From: Candidatus Lachnoclostridium avicola
GTDB taxonomy: Bacteria; Bacillota; Clostridia; Lachnospirales; Lachnospiraceae
Assembly: GCA_019114465.1 (NCBI GenBank)
Contig: DXFM01000001.1
Coordinates: 1-44,487, forward strand
DNA: 44,487 nucleotides
Direction of reading: 5' to 3'
The notes under the pieces were generated by a model. The model was not told where the DNA came from, ran no database searches, and saw only the letters and a list, made by a program, of their open reading frames with translations. Shown one piece after another: positions 1 to 8,295 of this stretch; positions within the stretch are counted from its first letter, which is position 1; the number at the start of each line of letters is the position of its first letter. The translations under genes were made by a program, and so were the position numbers.

Positions 1-67
1 TGGCTCAGTTGGTTAGAGCGCCGCCCTGTCACGGCGGAGGTCGTGGGTTCGAGTCCCATCCGGGTCG
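1..67 (+). tRNA. tRNA-Asp (GTC), 5' end cut by window edge
   Basis: The window opens at the conserved T8 after the acceptor stem, so the first seven bases lie outside. The D arm, an anticodon loop with GTC, the TTCGAGT T-loop and the acceptor 3' strand (60-66) with discriminator G67 are all visible. No CCA is encoded. A T-run follows directly, but the next tRNA starts only 18 bases on, which suggests one tRNA operon. Confidence 0.93.
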
Positions 68-85
68 TTTTTTATTGCCATTTTT

Positions 86-158
86 GGGGTCTTAGCTCAG
101 CTGGGAGAGCATCTGCCTTACAAGCAGAGGGCCACAGGTTCGAGCCCTGTAGGCCCCA
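86..158 (+). tRNA. tRNA-Val (TAC)
   Basis: This is a full cloverleaf. The acceptor strands 86-92 and 151-157 pair over seven positions with one G-T pair, and the discriminator is A158. The anticodon loop CTTACAA carries TAC, which reads valine GUA/GUG codons. The T-loop TTCGAGC is normal and CCA is not encoded. It is the middle member of the three-gene tRNA cluster. Confidence 0.95.
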
Positions 159-180
159 TTTATTTATAATTTCATATTTT

Positions 181-266
181 GCCGGCGTGGCGGAACTGGC
201 AGACGCACAGGACTTAAAATCCTGCGGGACTTACCTCCCGTACCGGTTCGATTCCGGTCGCCGGCA
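181..266 (+). tRNA. tRNA-Leu (TAA)
   Basis: This is a class II tRNA with a long variable arm (about 222-241). The acceptor strands 181-187 and 259-265 pair perfectly and the discriminator is A266. The anticodon is TAA in the loop CTTAAAA. The length of 86 bases fits tRNA-Leu. CCA is not encoded. It is the last tRNA before a strong terminator. Confidence 0.95.
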
Positions 267-275
267 CTGATCATG

Positions 276-309
276 AAAGACCTTTGATGTTTCAAAGGTC
301 TTTTTTTTG
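276..309 (+). terminator. Intrinsic terminator of the tRNA operon
   Basis: A perfect 12-base-pair inverted repeat (276-287 with 292-303) with a four-base loop runs into a continuous T tract (to 308). It lies just after tRNA-Leu and before the promoter of the next operon. Confidence 0.9.
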
Positions 310-351
310 TGGTGCATACTTCGATTTCAGACTAACTAAAGGTTCAGGCGT

Positions 352-357
352 TATAAT
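352..357 (+). promoter_or_regulatory. Probable -10 box for the NEW3/ABC operon
   Basis: A perfect TATAAT lies 43 bases before the start at 400. No good -35 match is present at 16-18 bases, so the promoter may need an activator. Confidence 0.5.
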
Positions 358-399
358 GTCTCTGTCTTTAAAAATGGAAAAAGGAGAGAGATCAAGATT

Positions 400-1593
400 A
401 TGAAGGAAAACGGCCTGAAACGATGGAAATGGAAGTCTCTGAGAATTATGGCAGCCGGCGGAGTCATGGCGGCTTTTCTGGCTGGCGGAGCGATGACTGC
501 CGGAGCGGCCGGCGGTCTGGATATGTATACAGAGTATCCCGGGATGACGGCGAAAGCAGGGGACGATCTGACCTTTAATCTGGATTTCAGCAATTCCGGG
601 GCAGGCTGTGACGCCTCTCTGTCTGTTCAGTCCATGCCGGAAGGCTGGAGCGGATATATATCCGGGGGAAGCAGCCGGATCAGTCAGATTCATGTGCCCA
701 CAGGCACGGACACGGCCAGCGCTGTCTTTCAGCTGGAAATTCCGGCGGATACGGCGGACGGCAGCTATCAGGTAGTGCTGGAGGCGAGGGCCGGCGGCGA
801 GGTCTATGATACCCTGACCCTCAACCTGGATGTGAATGAGCTGGAAGTGAGCCAGGGAGATTTCTCCTCAGAATACCCGGAACAGGAGGGAACGGCGGGA
901 ACTTCCTTCAGTTTTAACGCTACTCTCATCAACAACAGCGCGGCCACCCAGTCCTACAGCCTTTCTGCGGAATCCCCGGACGGGTGGCAGGTATCCTTCA
1001 CGCCCAGCGGGGAATCCTCACAGGTTGCCAGCATCCAGCTGGATCCGGCGGCCAGTCAGGGTCTGACGGTGAAGGTGGTTCCTCCGGACAATGTGGCGGC
1101 GGGAGAGTATACGATCCACTGCAGCGCCATCTCCGGCAGCGAGACTCTGGGCATGGATCTGACGGTGAAGGTGACGGAAAAATATGACTTGAGTTTGAGT
1201 ACGCCGGACGGAAGACTGAGTTTCGACACTCATGCCAATGAAGAATCCGATGTGACGCTGAGCATCACCAACAACAGCAATGTGGCTGTGGAAAATGTAA
1301 ATCTGACAGCTTCGGCGCCCTCAGACTGGAATGTCAGCTTTGACACTCCCACCATCGATGTGATCGAGGCGGGAGCGACGGTGGAGGTGACGGCCCATGT
1401 GACTCCCTCGGACCAGGCTCTCACCGGGGATTACGTGGTGACCATGAATGCCGGCTGCAGTGCCGTTTCTGACAGCGCGGACTTCCGCGTGACGGTGGAG
1501 ACCAGCATGCTCTGGGGAGTTGTGGCGGTTGCGGTGATCGCTGCCCTGCTGGCGGGAATCGGCTATGTGTTCCGCAAATACGGAAGAAGATGA
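400..1593 (+). CDS. Secreted, membrane-anchored NEW3-repeat protein
   Basis: The protein has 397 residues. A signal peptide covers about residues 1-37 (basic start, then an Ala/Gly-rich core), and a C-terminal membrane helix at about 373-390 is followed by a short basic tail. Between them are three related beta-sandwich repeats of about 100 residues (roughly 40-150, 155-257 and 262-370), each with the pattern of a Tyr/Ser-rich strand, a GW or DW turn and a closing V-strand. This is the style of NEW3/COG1470 proteins. The body would sit outside the cell, held by the C-terminal helix. The start has GGAGAG upstream. The next gene is an ABC-2 ATPase 37 bases on, so it is probably an extracellular partner of that transporter, binding substrate or cell wall. 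That role is inference; the fold family is fairly secure. Confidence 0.75.
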   Translation: MKENGLKRWKWKSLRIMAAGGVMAAFLAGGAMTAGAAGGLDMYTEYPGMTAKAGDDLTFNLDFSNSGAGCDASLSVQSMPEGWSGYISGGSSRISQIHVPTGTDTASAVFQLEIPADTADGSYQVVLEARAGGEVYDTLTLNLDVNELEVSQGDFSSEYPEQEGTAGTSFSFNATLINNSAATQSYSLSAESPDGWQVSFTPSGESSQVASIQLDPAASQGLTVKVVPPDNVAAGEYTIHCSAISGSETLGMDLTVKVTEKYDLSLSTPDGRLSFDTHANEESDVTLSITNNSNVAVENVNLTASAPSDWNVSFDTPTIDVIEAGATVEVTAHVTPSDQALTGDYVVTMNAGCSAVSDSADFRVTVETSMLWGVVAVAVIAALLAGIGYVFRKYGRR

Positions 1594-1630
1594 GAAGACC
1601 GGAAAGCAGAGCGGACGGGAGAGGATGGCG

Positions 1631-2626
1631 ATGACAATGGAAGTTGCGATTGAAATCAATGGACTGACAAAACGGTACGAAGAAAAGACTGCGGTGGACC
1701 ATCTGAACCTGCGGGTGTTCCGGGGAGAGATTTTCGGCCTGCTTGGGCCAAATGGAGCGGGAAAGACCACGACCACTCTGATGCTGACAGGCCTTACGGA
1801 GCCGACGGAGGGAACGGCGCTCATCGGCGGCCTGGACTGTGTGCGGGATACCATGAAGGTGAAGAAGACTGTGGGTTATATGCCGGACAACGTGGGATTT
1901 TACGGCGATATGACCGGGCGGGAGAACTTAAGGTTTACAGCGGCGCTGAACGGCCTGGAGAGAAAGACGGCGGAGGAACGGATCGAGGATCTTCTCTTTC
2001 GAACTGGTCTGGCGGAGGCCGGGGACCAGCGGGTGGGCACCTATTCCAGAGGTATGCGCCAGCGGCTGGGAGTGGCGGATGTGCTGATGAAGGATCCCCA
2101 GGTCATCATCATGGATGAGCCGACTCTGGGAATTGACCCGGAAGGAATGAGAGAACTGCTGATCCTGATCCGGGATTTGGCGAAAAAGGAGAACCGGACG
2201 ATTCTGATCTCATCCCATCAGCTGTATCAGATTCAGCAAATCTGCGACCGGGTGGGCCTGTTTGTGGCGGGAAGCCTGGTGGCCTGCGGGACTGTGGAGG
2301 AGCTGGCGGAGCAGACAAGGGAGGACAGCAGGTTTTTAACGGAGCTCTCCGTAAAAACGGCGGATGAGCGCCTGACAGAGCTCATCAAAACTCTGGATGG
2401 AGTGTACAGCGTCGGCTGTGAGGGCAGCCGTTACATGGTGGGGTCCGATCGGGATATCTCCAATGAGCTGGCGGCGCTGGTGTTGGATAACGGCTATTCT
2501 CTGGTGAGCCTGCGCCCCTGCGGCAACAGTCTGGATGAGATTTATCGAAGATATTTTGAAAAGGCAGGTCATGAAGATGGTAACAGCATTGGAAAAGTTA
2601 AAAGGTTTATTTCCAGAAACCGCTGA
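1631..2626 (+). CDS. ABC-2 type transporter ATP-binding protein
   Basis: This ATPase of 331 residues has one nucleotide-binding domain: Walker A GPNGAGKT at 39-46, signature YSRGMRQR at about 138-145 and Walker B VIIMDE at 158-163, followed by the D-loop and a switch histidine in SSHQ. The C-terminal 100 residues resemble the regulatory tail of CcmA/NatA-like exporter ATPases. I chose ATG 1631 because GAGG lies six bases before it. ATG 1625 is in frame but too close to the ribosome site, and an upstream frame extends back to 1565 inside the NEW3 gene. It should work with the permease encoded next, which overlaps its 3' end by 56 bases, as a cytoplasmic motor for export or membrane remodelling. 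The substrate cannot be told. Confidence 0.88.
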   Translation: MTMEVAIEINGLTKRYEEKTAVDHLNLRVFRGEIFGLLGPNGAGKTTTTLMLTGLTEPTEGTALIGGLDCVRDTMKVKKTVGYMPDNVGFYGDMTGRENLRFTAALNGLERKTAEERIEDLLFRTGLAEAGDQRVGTYSRGMRQRLGVADVLMKDPQVIIMDEPTLGIDPEGMRELLILIRDLAKKENRTILISSHQLYQIQQICDRVGLFVAGSLVACGTVEELAEQTREDSRFLTELSVKTADERLTELIKTLDGVYSVGCEGSRYMVGSDRDISNELAALVLDNGYSLVSLRPCGNSLDEIYRRYFEKAGHEDGNSIGKVKRFISRNR

Positions 2627-3584
2627 AAAAGGGGAAAAAAGGGAGAAGAATATCGGTCTGTGGGCCCTGTTTCACAAGGAAATGGGAGATCATATCCGCA
2701 GCCGCAGGCTTCAGCTGCTTCTGGGACTGGTGGCGGTGGCCTGTTTTGCCAGCCTGTACGGGGCGCTGACCGGGATTTCCGGGACGTCCTCCGACGGTGA
2801 TTTTGTATTTTTAAAGCTGTTTATCACCAGCGGCAGCTCTATTCCGTCTTTCGTGTCATTTATCGCCATGCTGGGCCCCTTTGTGGGTCTGGCGCTGGGA
2901 TTTGACGCGGTCAACAGCGAGAGAAACAGCGGTACGTTAAACCGCCTCCTGTCCCAGCCCATCTACCGGGACAGCGTGATCAACGGAAAATTTATGGCGG
3001 GTGCGGCGGTGATTTTTATCATGGTATTTGCCATGGGAGGACTGACGGCGGCGGTGGGGCTGATCGCCATCGGAATTCCCCCCAGCCTGGAGGAAGTGGG
3101 CAGGATTCTTGTGTTTCTGCTGTTTACGGGAGTTTACATCTGTTTCTGGCTGGGACTGTCCATCTTGTTTTCCGTGCTCTGCAGGCACGCGGCCACCAGC
3201 GCGCTGGCAGTGATCGCCTGCTGGCTGTTTTTCACCATTTTTCTCAGCCTGCTGGCGGGGATCATCGCCGCAGCCCTGTTTCCTCTGGACGGAATTCAGG
3301 GACTGTTCAACGTGATGGACAATTACAGATGTGAGCTGTATATCAACCGCCTGTCCCCCTATTATCTGTACGCGGAGGCGGTGACCACCATACTGAATCC
3401 GGGCGTGCGGAGCATAGGGGTGGTGACCAACGCCCAGCTGGAAGGAGCCATTGCCGGCTATCTGCCTTTTGGACAGAGCCTGCTGCTTGTGTGGCCCCAC
3501 CTGACGGCTATGTGCGCCATGACCCTGGCAGCGTTTGCCCTTTCTTATCTGAAATTTATGCGGCAGGAAATCCGTTCCAACTGA
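2571..3584 (+). CDS. ABC-2 family permease
   Basis: This membrane protein of 337 residues has a hydrophilic start of about 35 residues, an amphipathic coupling stretch (HKEMGDHIRSRR), then about six membrane helices. The motif FDAVNSERNSGTLNRLLSQP at roughly residues 100-119 is the hallmark cytoplasmic loop of NosY/ABC-2 permeases. An extracellular loop near residues 245-300 precedes the last helix. The start at ATG 2571 has AGGCAGG just before it and lies inside the ATPase gene, so the two are probably translationally coupled. An in-frame ATG at 2577 is also possible. It forms an exporter with the preceding ATPase, and the NEW3 protein is the likely outer partner. Confidence 0.88.
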   Translation: MKMVTALEKLKGLFPETAEKGEKREKNIGLWALFHKEMGDHIRSRRLQLLLGLVAVACFASLYGALTGISGTSSDGDFVFLKLFITSGSSIPSFVSFIAMLGPFVGLALGFDAVNSERNSGTLNRLLSQPIYRDSVINGKFMAGAAVIFIMVFAMGGLTAAVGLIAIGIPPSLEEVGRILVFLLFTGVYICFWLGLSILFSVLCRHAATSALAVIACWLFFTIFLSLLAGIIAAALFPLDGIQGLFNVMDNYRCELYINRLSPYYLYAEAVTTILNPGVRSIGVVTNAQLEGAIAGYLPFGQSLLLVWPHLTAMCAMTLAAFALSYLKFMRQEIRSN

Positions 3585-3606
3585 CGGGGCGGCCTGCCGG
3601 CCCCTG

Positions 3607-3649
3607 AAAAACATTTCGAAAGCCGCATTGACTTTTGAAATGTTTTTTC
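3607..3649 (+). terminator. Hairpin with T-run between ABC genes and two-component genes
   Basis: A 14-base-pair AT-rich stem (3609-3622 with 3632-3645, one G-T pair) with a nine-base loop is followed by TTTCT. It can act as a terminator or partial attenuator, separating expression of the transporter from its putative regulator. Confidence 0.6.
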
Positions 3650-3696
3650 TTATGCTGGAGGAAATCGTGAATTGGTGAGGACCGGAGGAGGAGAAC

Positions 3697-4377
3697 ATGA
3701 GAATTCTGATCGTGGAGGACAACAGACGGCTGGCGGAGTCTCTCCAGGATATTCTGAGGAGACAGGGGTATGAGGCGGATGTGAGCCTGGACGGAGCGGA
3801 AGGATACCAGCAGGTGATGAGCGGCCGGTACGACGGAGTGATTCTGGACGTGATGCTTCCGGGGATGGACGGAATTTCCCTGCTGCGGGAGGCCAGAGCC
3901 AGGGGATGCACCGTTCCGGTGGTGATGCTGACAGCCAGAAGCGAGACGGAAGATAAGGTGCGGGGACTGGAGAGCGGGGCGGATTACTATCTGACCAAGC
4001 CCTTTGACAAGGATGAGCTGACGGCGGCTCTGAAGGCTGTGCTGAGACGCAGCGGGGAAATGGTTCCGGATGTGCTGGAATTCGGCGATATCCGCCTCAA
4101 TCAGTCCTCCTACAGCCTGGAGCGGGGAGAGAAGAGCATCCGCCTGGGAAAGCGGGAGTATGAGGTCATGCGGATCCTGACCTGCGCCAGGGGAGCGGTG
4201 GTGTCCAAGGAGACGATGATTTTAAAGATCTGGGGAGATGACGGAGATGCGGTGGACAACAATGTGGAGATCTACGTGTCCTTTCTCCGGAAAAAGCTGA
4301 ATTTTCTGAAGGCGGAGACGGGCATCGCCACGGCCAGGCATCTGGGATACTATCTGACGGAAGGAGGACGGTCATGA
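3697..4377 (+). CDS. OmpR-family response regulator
   Basis: The protein has 226 residues: a receiver domain (1-120) with acidic D8, phospho-acceptor D51, T79 and K101 all in place, and a winged-helix Trans_reg_C domain (about 125-224) with the usual DNA-binding end HLGYYLTEGG. The start has GGAGGAGG upstream. It overlaps the kinase gene by four bases (ATGA), a classical coupling. It is expected to be phosphorylated by that kinase and to control transcription, plausibly of the ABC/NEW3 genes just upstream. The target is inferred only from position. Confidence 0.93.
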   Translation: MRILIVEDNRRLAESLQDILRRQGYEADVSLDGAEGYQQVMSGRYDGVILDVMLPGMDGISLLREARARGCTVPVVMLTARSETEDKVRGLESGADYYLTKPFDKDELTAALKAVLRRSGEMVPDVLEFGDIRLNQSSYSLERGEKSIRLGKREYEVMRILTCARGAVVSKETMILKIWGDDGDAVDNNVEIYVSFLRKKLNFLKAETGIATARHLGYYLTEGGRS

Positions 4378-5588
4378 AGGAATTAAAACGGCTGCGGATC
4401 AAATTTGTGGCGTCCAACATGGTGATGGTGACCCTGGTAATCGGGCTGGCGTTTCTGGCGGTGGGATATTTCACCCAGTACAGGATCAACGCGGACAATG
4501 AGCGGATGCTGTGGGAGGCGGCCGCGGCGGAACAGCCCCCGGCTCCGTTTGCGGAAGAAGATTATGTGCGCGTGCCCTATTTCATACTGGTGACGGACGG
4601 AGACGACCAGATCATCCGGGTGGAAGGCCGGTACAGTCCCGGCCAGGACAGTGAGATGCTGCAGCGGCTGGCGGCTCAGAGCCTGTCCTCCGCGGAGGAT
4701 GGGGGAGTTCTGGAAATGTATCAGCTCCGGTATCTGCGCAGACCTCTGGAGAGCGGATACCGGATCGCTTACATGGACACCAGTCTAGGGGATTCTTTCG
4801 CTCAGGGCATGTGGCGGAACCTGGGGATCACCGGGGTGGCCGTGTGGCTTGTGCTGTTCGGAATCAGCTGCGTGCTGTCCAAATGGGCGGTGTACCCGGT
4901 GGGACAGTCCATGCGCCGGGAGAAACAGTTTGTGGCGGACGCATCCCATGAGCTGAAGACGCCCCTGACGGTGATTATGGCCAACGCCCAGCTTCTGACG
5001 GAGCAGGAGCCGCCGGCGGACCGGGACGGGGCCAGGTGGCTGAAAAACATTGTCCAGGAAGCGGAGGAGATGAAAAAACTGGTGGAGGAGATGTTGGCCC
5101 TGGCCCGCAGCGAGGCGGACATCGGAAAGCAGATCCGGGAAAAATGCAGCTTCAGCGATGTGGTGATCGAGAGCGTGCTGTCTTTCGAGGCCGTTTTTTA
5201 TCAGGGAAACCGGGAACTGATCAGCGACGTGGAGGAGGGAATCCGCATCCGGGGAGATGAGAAAGAACTGCGGCGGCTTCTGGGAATCCTGCTGGACAAT
5301 GCGGACAAGTATTCTCCGGAAGGGGGACGGGCCAGGGTCTGTCTCAGGCAGATTCCCGGCAGGAAAGTCCGGCTGACCGTGGCCAATACGGGGGCGGAGA
5401 TTCCAAAGGAGAAGCTGGAAGAGATCTTTGAACGGTTTTACCGGTCGGACAGCTCCAGAAGTGATCAGAAAGGGTACGGACTGGGGCTGGCCATCGCCAG
5501 GAGTGTGGTGGAACGCCACCAGGGCACGATCCGGGCGGAGGCGTCTGAGGGGGAGAACCGGTTTATTGTGGAGTTTAAAACTGTGTGA
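4374..5588 (+). CDS. Sensor histidine kinase
   Basis: The kinase has 404 residues. Two membrane helices (about 13-33 and 150-170) frame an extracellular sensor region of about 115 residues, so this is not a short-loop intramembrane sensor. The HisKA motif SHELKTPLTV holds phospho-acceptor H192. The ATPase domain has the N box (LLDNADKYSP, N309), a VANTG motif at 336-340 and the G2 box GYGLGLAIA at about 367-375. All catalytic motifs look intact. No HAMP is obvious, since the second helix runs nearly straight into the dimerisation helix. Partner is the preceding response regulator. The ligand is unknown; a cell-envelope stress is a guess suggested by the linked exporter. Confidence 0.93.
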   Translation: MKELKRLRIKFVASNMVMVTLVIGLAFLAVGYFTQYRINADNERMLWEAAAAEQPPAPFAEEDYVRVPYFILVTDGDDQIIRVEGRYSPGQDSEMLQRLAAQSLSSAEDGGVLEMYQLRYLRRPLESGYRIAYMDTSLGDSFAQGMWRNLGITGVAVWLVLFGISCVLSKWAVYPVGQSMRREKQFVADASHELKTPLTVIMANAQLLTEQEPPADRDGARWLKNIVQEAEEMKKLVEEMLALARSEADIGKQIREKCSFSDVVIESVLSFEAVFYQGNRELISDVEEGIRIRGDEKELRRLLGILLDNADKYSPEGGRARVCLRQIPGRKVRLTVANTGAEIPKEKLEEIFERFYRSDSSRSDQKGYGLGLAIARSVVERHQGTIRAEASEGENRFIVEFKTV

Positions 5589-5603
5589 GTACGGGAGAAT
5601 GGC

Positions 5604-5645
5604 GGAGGCGCAGGCCCTTAACGGGGCCGCACCTCCCCTTTTTTC
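5604..5645 (+). terminator. Terminator of the two-component genes
   Basis: An imperfect GC-rich hairpin (outer GGAGG 5604-5608 with CCTCC 5632-5636, inner GGCCC with GGGCC) is followed by six T from 5639. It overlaps the 3' end of the opposing MATE gene, so its bases also encode the last residues of that pump. Confidence 0.7.
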
Positions 5646-7009
5646 ATCTCTGCCAGAGCTTTTTTAAACTGAAAGTAAAAGAGGATGGAAGTGAAAGAGA
5701 CAGCGATAAAGTCGGCGATGGGTTCCGCCATATAGATGGCGCGGGTCTGGGCTTCCGGGCTGGAGGAAACGATCAGAGGCATAAGATAGATCAGGGGAAT
5801 CAGCAGCACGAATTTGCGGACCACAGCCACAGTGATGGCGGCTTTGGCGTTGCCCAGGGAGTTGAAGGTCATCTGGCAGGCCATCTGGATTCCGAAGAGG
5901 AACAGGCCGGCCATATAGATTCTCAGAGCGGTGCGGGAAAATTCCACCAGGGCGGGATCGGAGGTGAAAATGCCGGCGAACAGGCCAGGGGCCAGCTCCA
6001 CGAGAAGCCACAGAGTCACGGAGTAAACCAGGCTGCATTTGAGCAGCAGGAAAAAGGTCTCCTTTACCCGTTTTACATTGCCCGCCCCGTAATTGTAACT
6101 GGTGATGGGCTGGGCTCCCTGTCCCAGGCCCTGGAGGGGAAGCATGGCAAACTGCATGACGCTGGTTAAGATGGTCATGGCTCCCACGGCGATGTCTCCG
6201 CCGTATTTCAGCAGAGAGGAGTTAAAGCATACAGAGAGGATGCTTTCGCTGGCCTGCATGATAAATGTGGCAAGTCCCAGGGCGACGCAGGGAAGAATGA
6301 CGGCAGGTTCCAGACGGAGAGCTTTTCTGCGGATTTTCAAAAATGTCCTTTTCCCGAAGAGAAAAGCCAGAACCCATACGCAGGAGATGGCCTGAGAGAG
6401 AATAGTGGCCCATGCGGCTCCCGGAACGCCCATGCCGAACCCGAAGATGAAGACGGGATCCAGAATAATATTGCAGACGGCTCCGATGAGCACGGAAAGC
6501 ATACCGGTTTTTGCGAATCCCTGGGCGGTGATAAAGGCGTTCATTCCCAGGGTGATCTGGACAAAGATGGTGCCGCAGGCGTAAATATTCATGTAGCTCA
6601 CGGCATAATCAATGGTGTTCTCACTGGCGCCGAAAGCCAGAAGCAGCGGCCGGTTCCAGATCAGGAGCAGGGCTGTCAGGCCGGCGGAGAGAATGACCAG
6701 CAGAGTCAGACAGTTGCCCAGAATTTTTTCTGCTGTGGGAAAATCATTTTTTCCCATAAAAATGGAAGCTCTGGGAGAGCCTCCGTAGCCCACCAGGGAG
6801 GCGAATGCGGATACGATCATGATCAGAGGCATGCAGACGCCCACGCCGGTCAGGGCCAGGGCCCCTTCTCCCGGAATGTGTCCGATGTAAATACGATCCA
6901 CAATGTTGTACAGCATATTGATGATCTGGGCGGCCACAGTGGGGAGAGCCAGCCGGGCCAGAAGAGATCCCACCGGTTCAGTCCCCAGAAAAGTTTTATT
7001 GTCAGCCAT
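5618..7009 (-). CDS. MATE family efflux transporter (MarR-linked)
   Basis: This membrane protein of 463 residues has twelve predicted helices in two related halves, opening with the MATE-typical PVGSLLARLALPTVAAQIINM. Conserved patches include the first-half IYIGHIPG...ALTGVG segment and the QGLGQGAQPITSYNYGAG loop in the second half. It is a cation-driven drug or metabolite exporter in the cytoplasmic membrane. The start at 7009 has AAAGGAAG upstream. The MarR gene ends six bases before it on the same strand, so the two form an operon in which MarR probably senses the exported compound. No substrate can be named. Confidence 0.92.
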   Translation of the reverse strand: MADNKTFLGTEPVGSLLARLALPTVAAQIINMLYNIVDRIYIGHIPGEGALALTGVGVCMPLIMIVSAFASLVGYGGSPRASIFMGKNDFPTAEKILGNCLTLLVILSAGLTALLLIWNRPLLLAFGASENTIDYAVSYMNIYACGTIFVQITLGMNAFITAQGFAKTGMLSVLIGAVCNIILDPVFIFGFGMGVPGAAWATILSQAISCVWVLAFLFGKRTFLKIRRKALRLEPAVILPCVALGLATFIMQASESILSVCFNSSLLKYGGDIAVGAMTILTSVMQFAMLPLQGLGQGAQPITSYNYGAGNVKRVKETFFLLLKCSLVYSVTLWLLVELAPGLFAGIFTSDPALVEFSRTALRIYMAGLFLFGIQMACQMTFNSLGNAKAAITVAVVRKFVLLIPLIYLMPLIVSSSPEAQTRAIYMAEPIADFIAVSFTSILFYFQFKKALAEMKKGEVRPR

Positions 7010-7015
7010 GACGAA

Positions 7016-7474
7016 TTACTTCCTTTCTTCCGCAGTACTCTGGCTGATGCCGGCGGCTGCGTTTTTAAACAGCTTTTGATTCAGTTCCTGGTACAGCAGG
7101 ATCTCTCCGCTGGAAAAATCCTGAAACAGCTGGTCCAGAAGCTGCTTTCTGGCGGCTCGGATGGCCGCGGTGACTTCCACGGCTGTGGGCGTCAAGGAGA
7201 GGTGGATGAGGCGGCGGTCCTTTTCATCCTGCCTTCTTGAGAGCAGGCCCTTTCGGATCAGATGTTCCACAGCCTGGGAAACATTTCCTTTCTGCAGCAT
7301 CCGGTACTCCACAATATCTCTGGCAGTGTCTTTGTCAGGATTGTTGCGGAGAAATGCCAGGATGTCTGTCTCGATGATGGTGATTCCGTAGGCTTCGCAC
7401 ACCGGGTGCAGGATGAGCTCGTAGAGGCGGATCACCCGCCGGATATTGACCAGAAGTTCAGCGGCAGATGTCAT
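7016..7474 (-). CDS. MarR family transcriptional regulator
   Basis: The regulator has 152 residues with a winged helix-turn-helix: recognition region LQKGNVSQAVEHLIRKGLL (about 60-78), followed by the wing RRQDEKDRRLIHLSLT with the DxRD-like DEKDRR motif typical of MarR. It is first gene of a two-gene unit with the MATE pump. The start is preceded by AAAGGAGG. A good promoter lies upstream (-35 at 7554-7559, -10 at 7531-7536), and two direct repeats sit between it and the gene, candidates for autoregulation. Confidence 0.9.
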   Translation of the reverse strand: MTSAAELLVNIRRVIRLYELILHPVCEAYGITIIETDILAFLRNNPDKDTARDIVEYRMLQKGNVSQAVEHLIRKGLLSRRQDEKDRRLIHLSLTPTAVEVTAAIRAARKQLLDQLFQDFSSGEILLYQELNQKLFKNAAAGISQSTAEERK

Positions 7475-7494
7475 GAGAGAAAACCTCCTTTTGC

Positions 7495-7519
7495 TAATAG
7501 TTCTTTTTATAACAGTTCT
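7495..7519. promoter_or_regulatory. Direct repeats, possible MarR operator
   Basis: TAATAGTTCT (7495-7504) and TAACAGTTCT (7510-7519) repeat with a 15-base period between the transcription start and the MarR ribosome site. Nine of ten bases match. Binding is inferred. Confidence 0.4.
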
Positions 7520-7530
7520 AACAAGAAACG

Positions 7531-7559
7531 ATTATAGCGCGGAGAGCGGAAAAAAGCAA
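7531..7559 (-). promoter_or_regulatory. Promoter of the marR-MATE unit
   Basis: Read on the minus strand, the -35 TTGCTT (7559-7554), 17-base spacer and perfect -10 TATAAT (7536-7531) lie about 57 bases before the MarR start. Confidence 0.7.
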
Positions 7560-7611
7560 GGGCTGACGGAAATTTGTTGAATTTGAGGGCGGAAAGGCAG
7601 GGGAAGGAGAC

Positions 7612-7637
7612 AAAAAAGGCGCCGTAGGTACGGCGCC
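7612..7637 (-). terminator. Terminator of the MATE/kinase-like unit
   Basis: A perfect nine-base-pair GC-rich stem (7618-7626 with 7629-7637) with a two-base loop is followed on the minus strand by six T (7617-7612). It lies 40 bases after the kinase-like gene. Confidence 0.88.
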
Positions 7638-7677
7638 TGACAGATCAGGGATAGGGATGTCTGATCAGAAGTGAAAA

Positions 7678-8280
7678 TCAGTTTACCAGCCGGACGAGAA
7701 CGGCGGCCAGCTCTTTGATGGATCTTCCGGAAGTGTTGATGCAGACGTCGTAGTTCAGACGGTCTCCCCACTTCTGGCCGGTATAGAACTCGTAATATTT
7801 TGCACGGCCCTTGTCCATCTTGGTGATCTTCTGCTTCAGCTCCTTGTCGGACAGGGGCGGGTCTTCCTTTCCCCGCTCCCGGCAGCGGGCGATCTTCGCG
7901 TCCATGTCGGCATAGACAAAGATGCGGAAGGGGTTCAGGTCCCGGAGAATATAGTCCCCGCACCGTCCCACGATCACACAGTCGGATTTGTCCGCCATTT
8001 CCCGGATGATCTGGTGCTGTTCCCGGAAGATGGCCTGATTCTGGTCCAGAAGAGGATCGGTCATGGGATAGAAGCTTCTTCCGATGCTGATGGGGAAGGA
8101 CATGACCGGTTTCTGCTCGGTAATCTGCCGGACGTACTCCTCCGACATGGAAGTCCGCTTGGCGATCTCTGTGACGATTTCCTTGTCATAGTAGGCGATG
8201 TGGAGCAGCTCGGAGAGCCTTCGGCCCAGCTCCCTGCCTCCGCTTCCGAATTCACGGCTGACAGTAATGATACGTTTCAT
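7678..8280 (-). CDS. Cytidylate kinase-like protein
   Basis: The protein has 200 residues and begins with a P-loop variant, SREFGSGGRELGRRL (about 8-22), as in the cytidylate-kinase-like family (AAA_26). Further motifs are the YYDKEIV segment, the core strand CVIVGRCGDYIL with an Asp-rich continuation, and a lid-like arginine cluster RCRERG. True Cmk is about 225 residues with a different nucleotide-monophosphate domain, so substrate specificity is uncertain. The start has AAAGGAGG seven bases upstream. The gene follows a MATE pump by 15 bases and shares its terminator. Such proteins are common in gut Clostridia and mostly uncharacterised; a nucleotide or nucleoside phosphotransfer role is inferred. 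Confidence 0.8.
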   Translation of the reverse strand: MKRIITVSREFGSGGRELGRRLSELLHIAYYDKEIVTEIAKRTSMSEEYVRQITEQKPVMSFPISIGRSFYPMTDPLLDQNQAIFREQHQIIREMADKSDCVIVGRCGDYILRDLNPFRIFVYADMDAKIARCRERGKEDPPLSDKELKQKITKMDKGRAKYYEFYTGQKWGDRLNYDVCINTSGRSIKELAAVLVRLVN

Positions 8281-8295
8281 AAACCATACCTCCTT

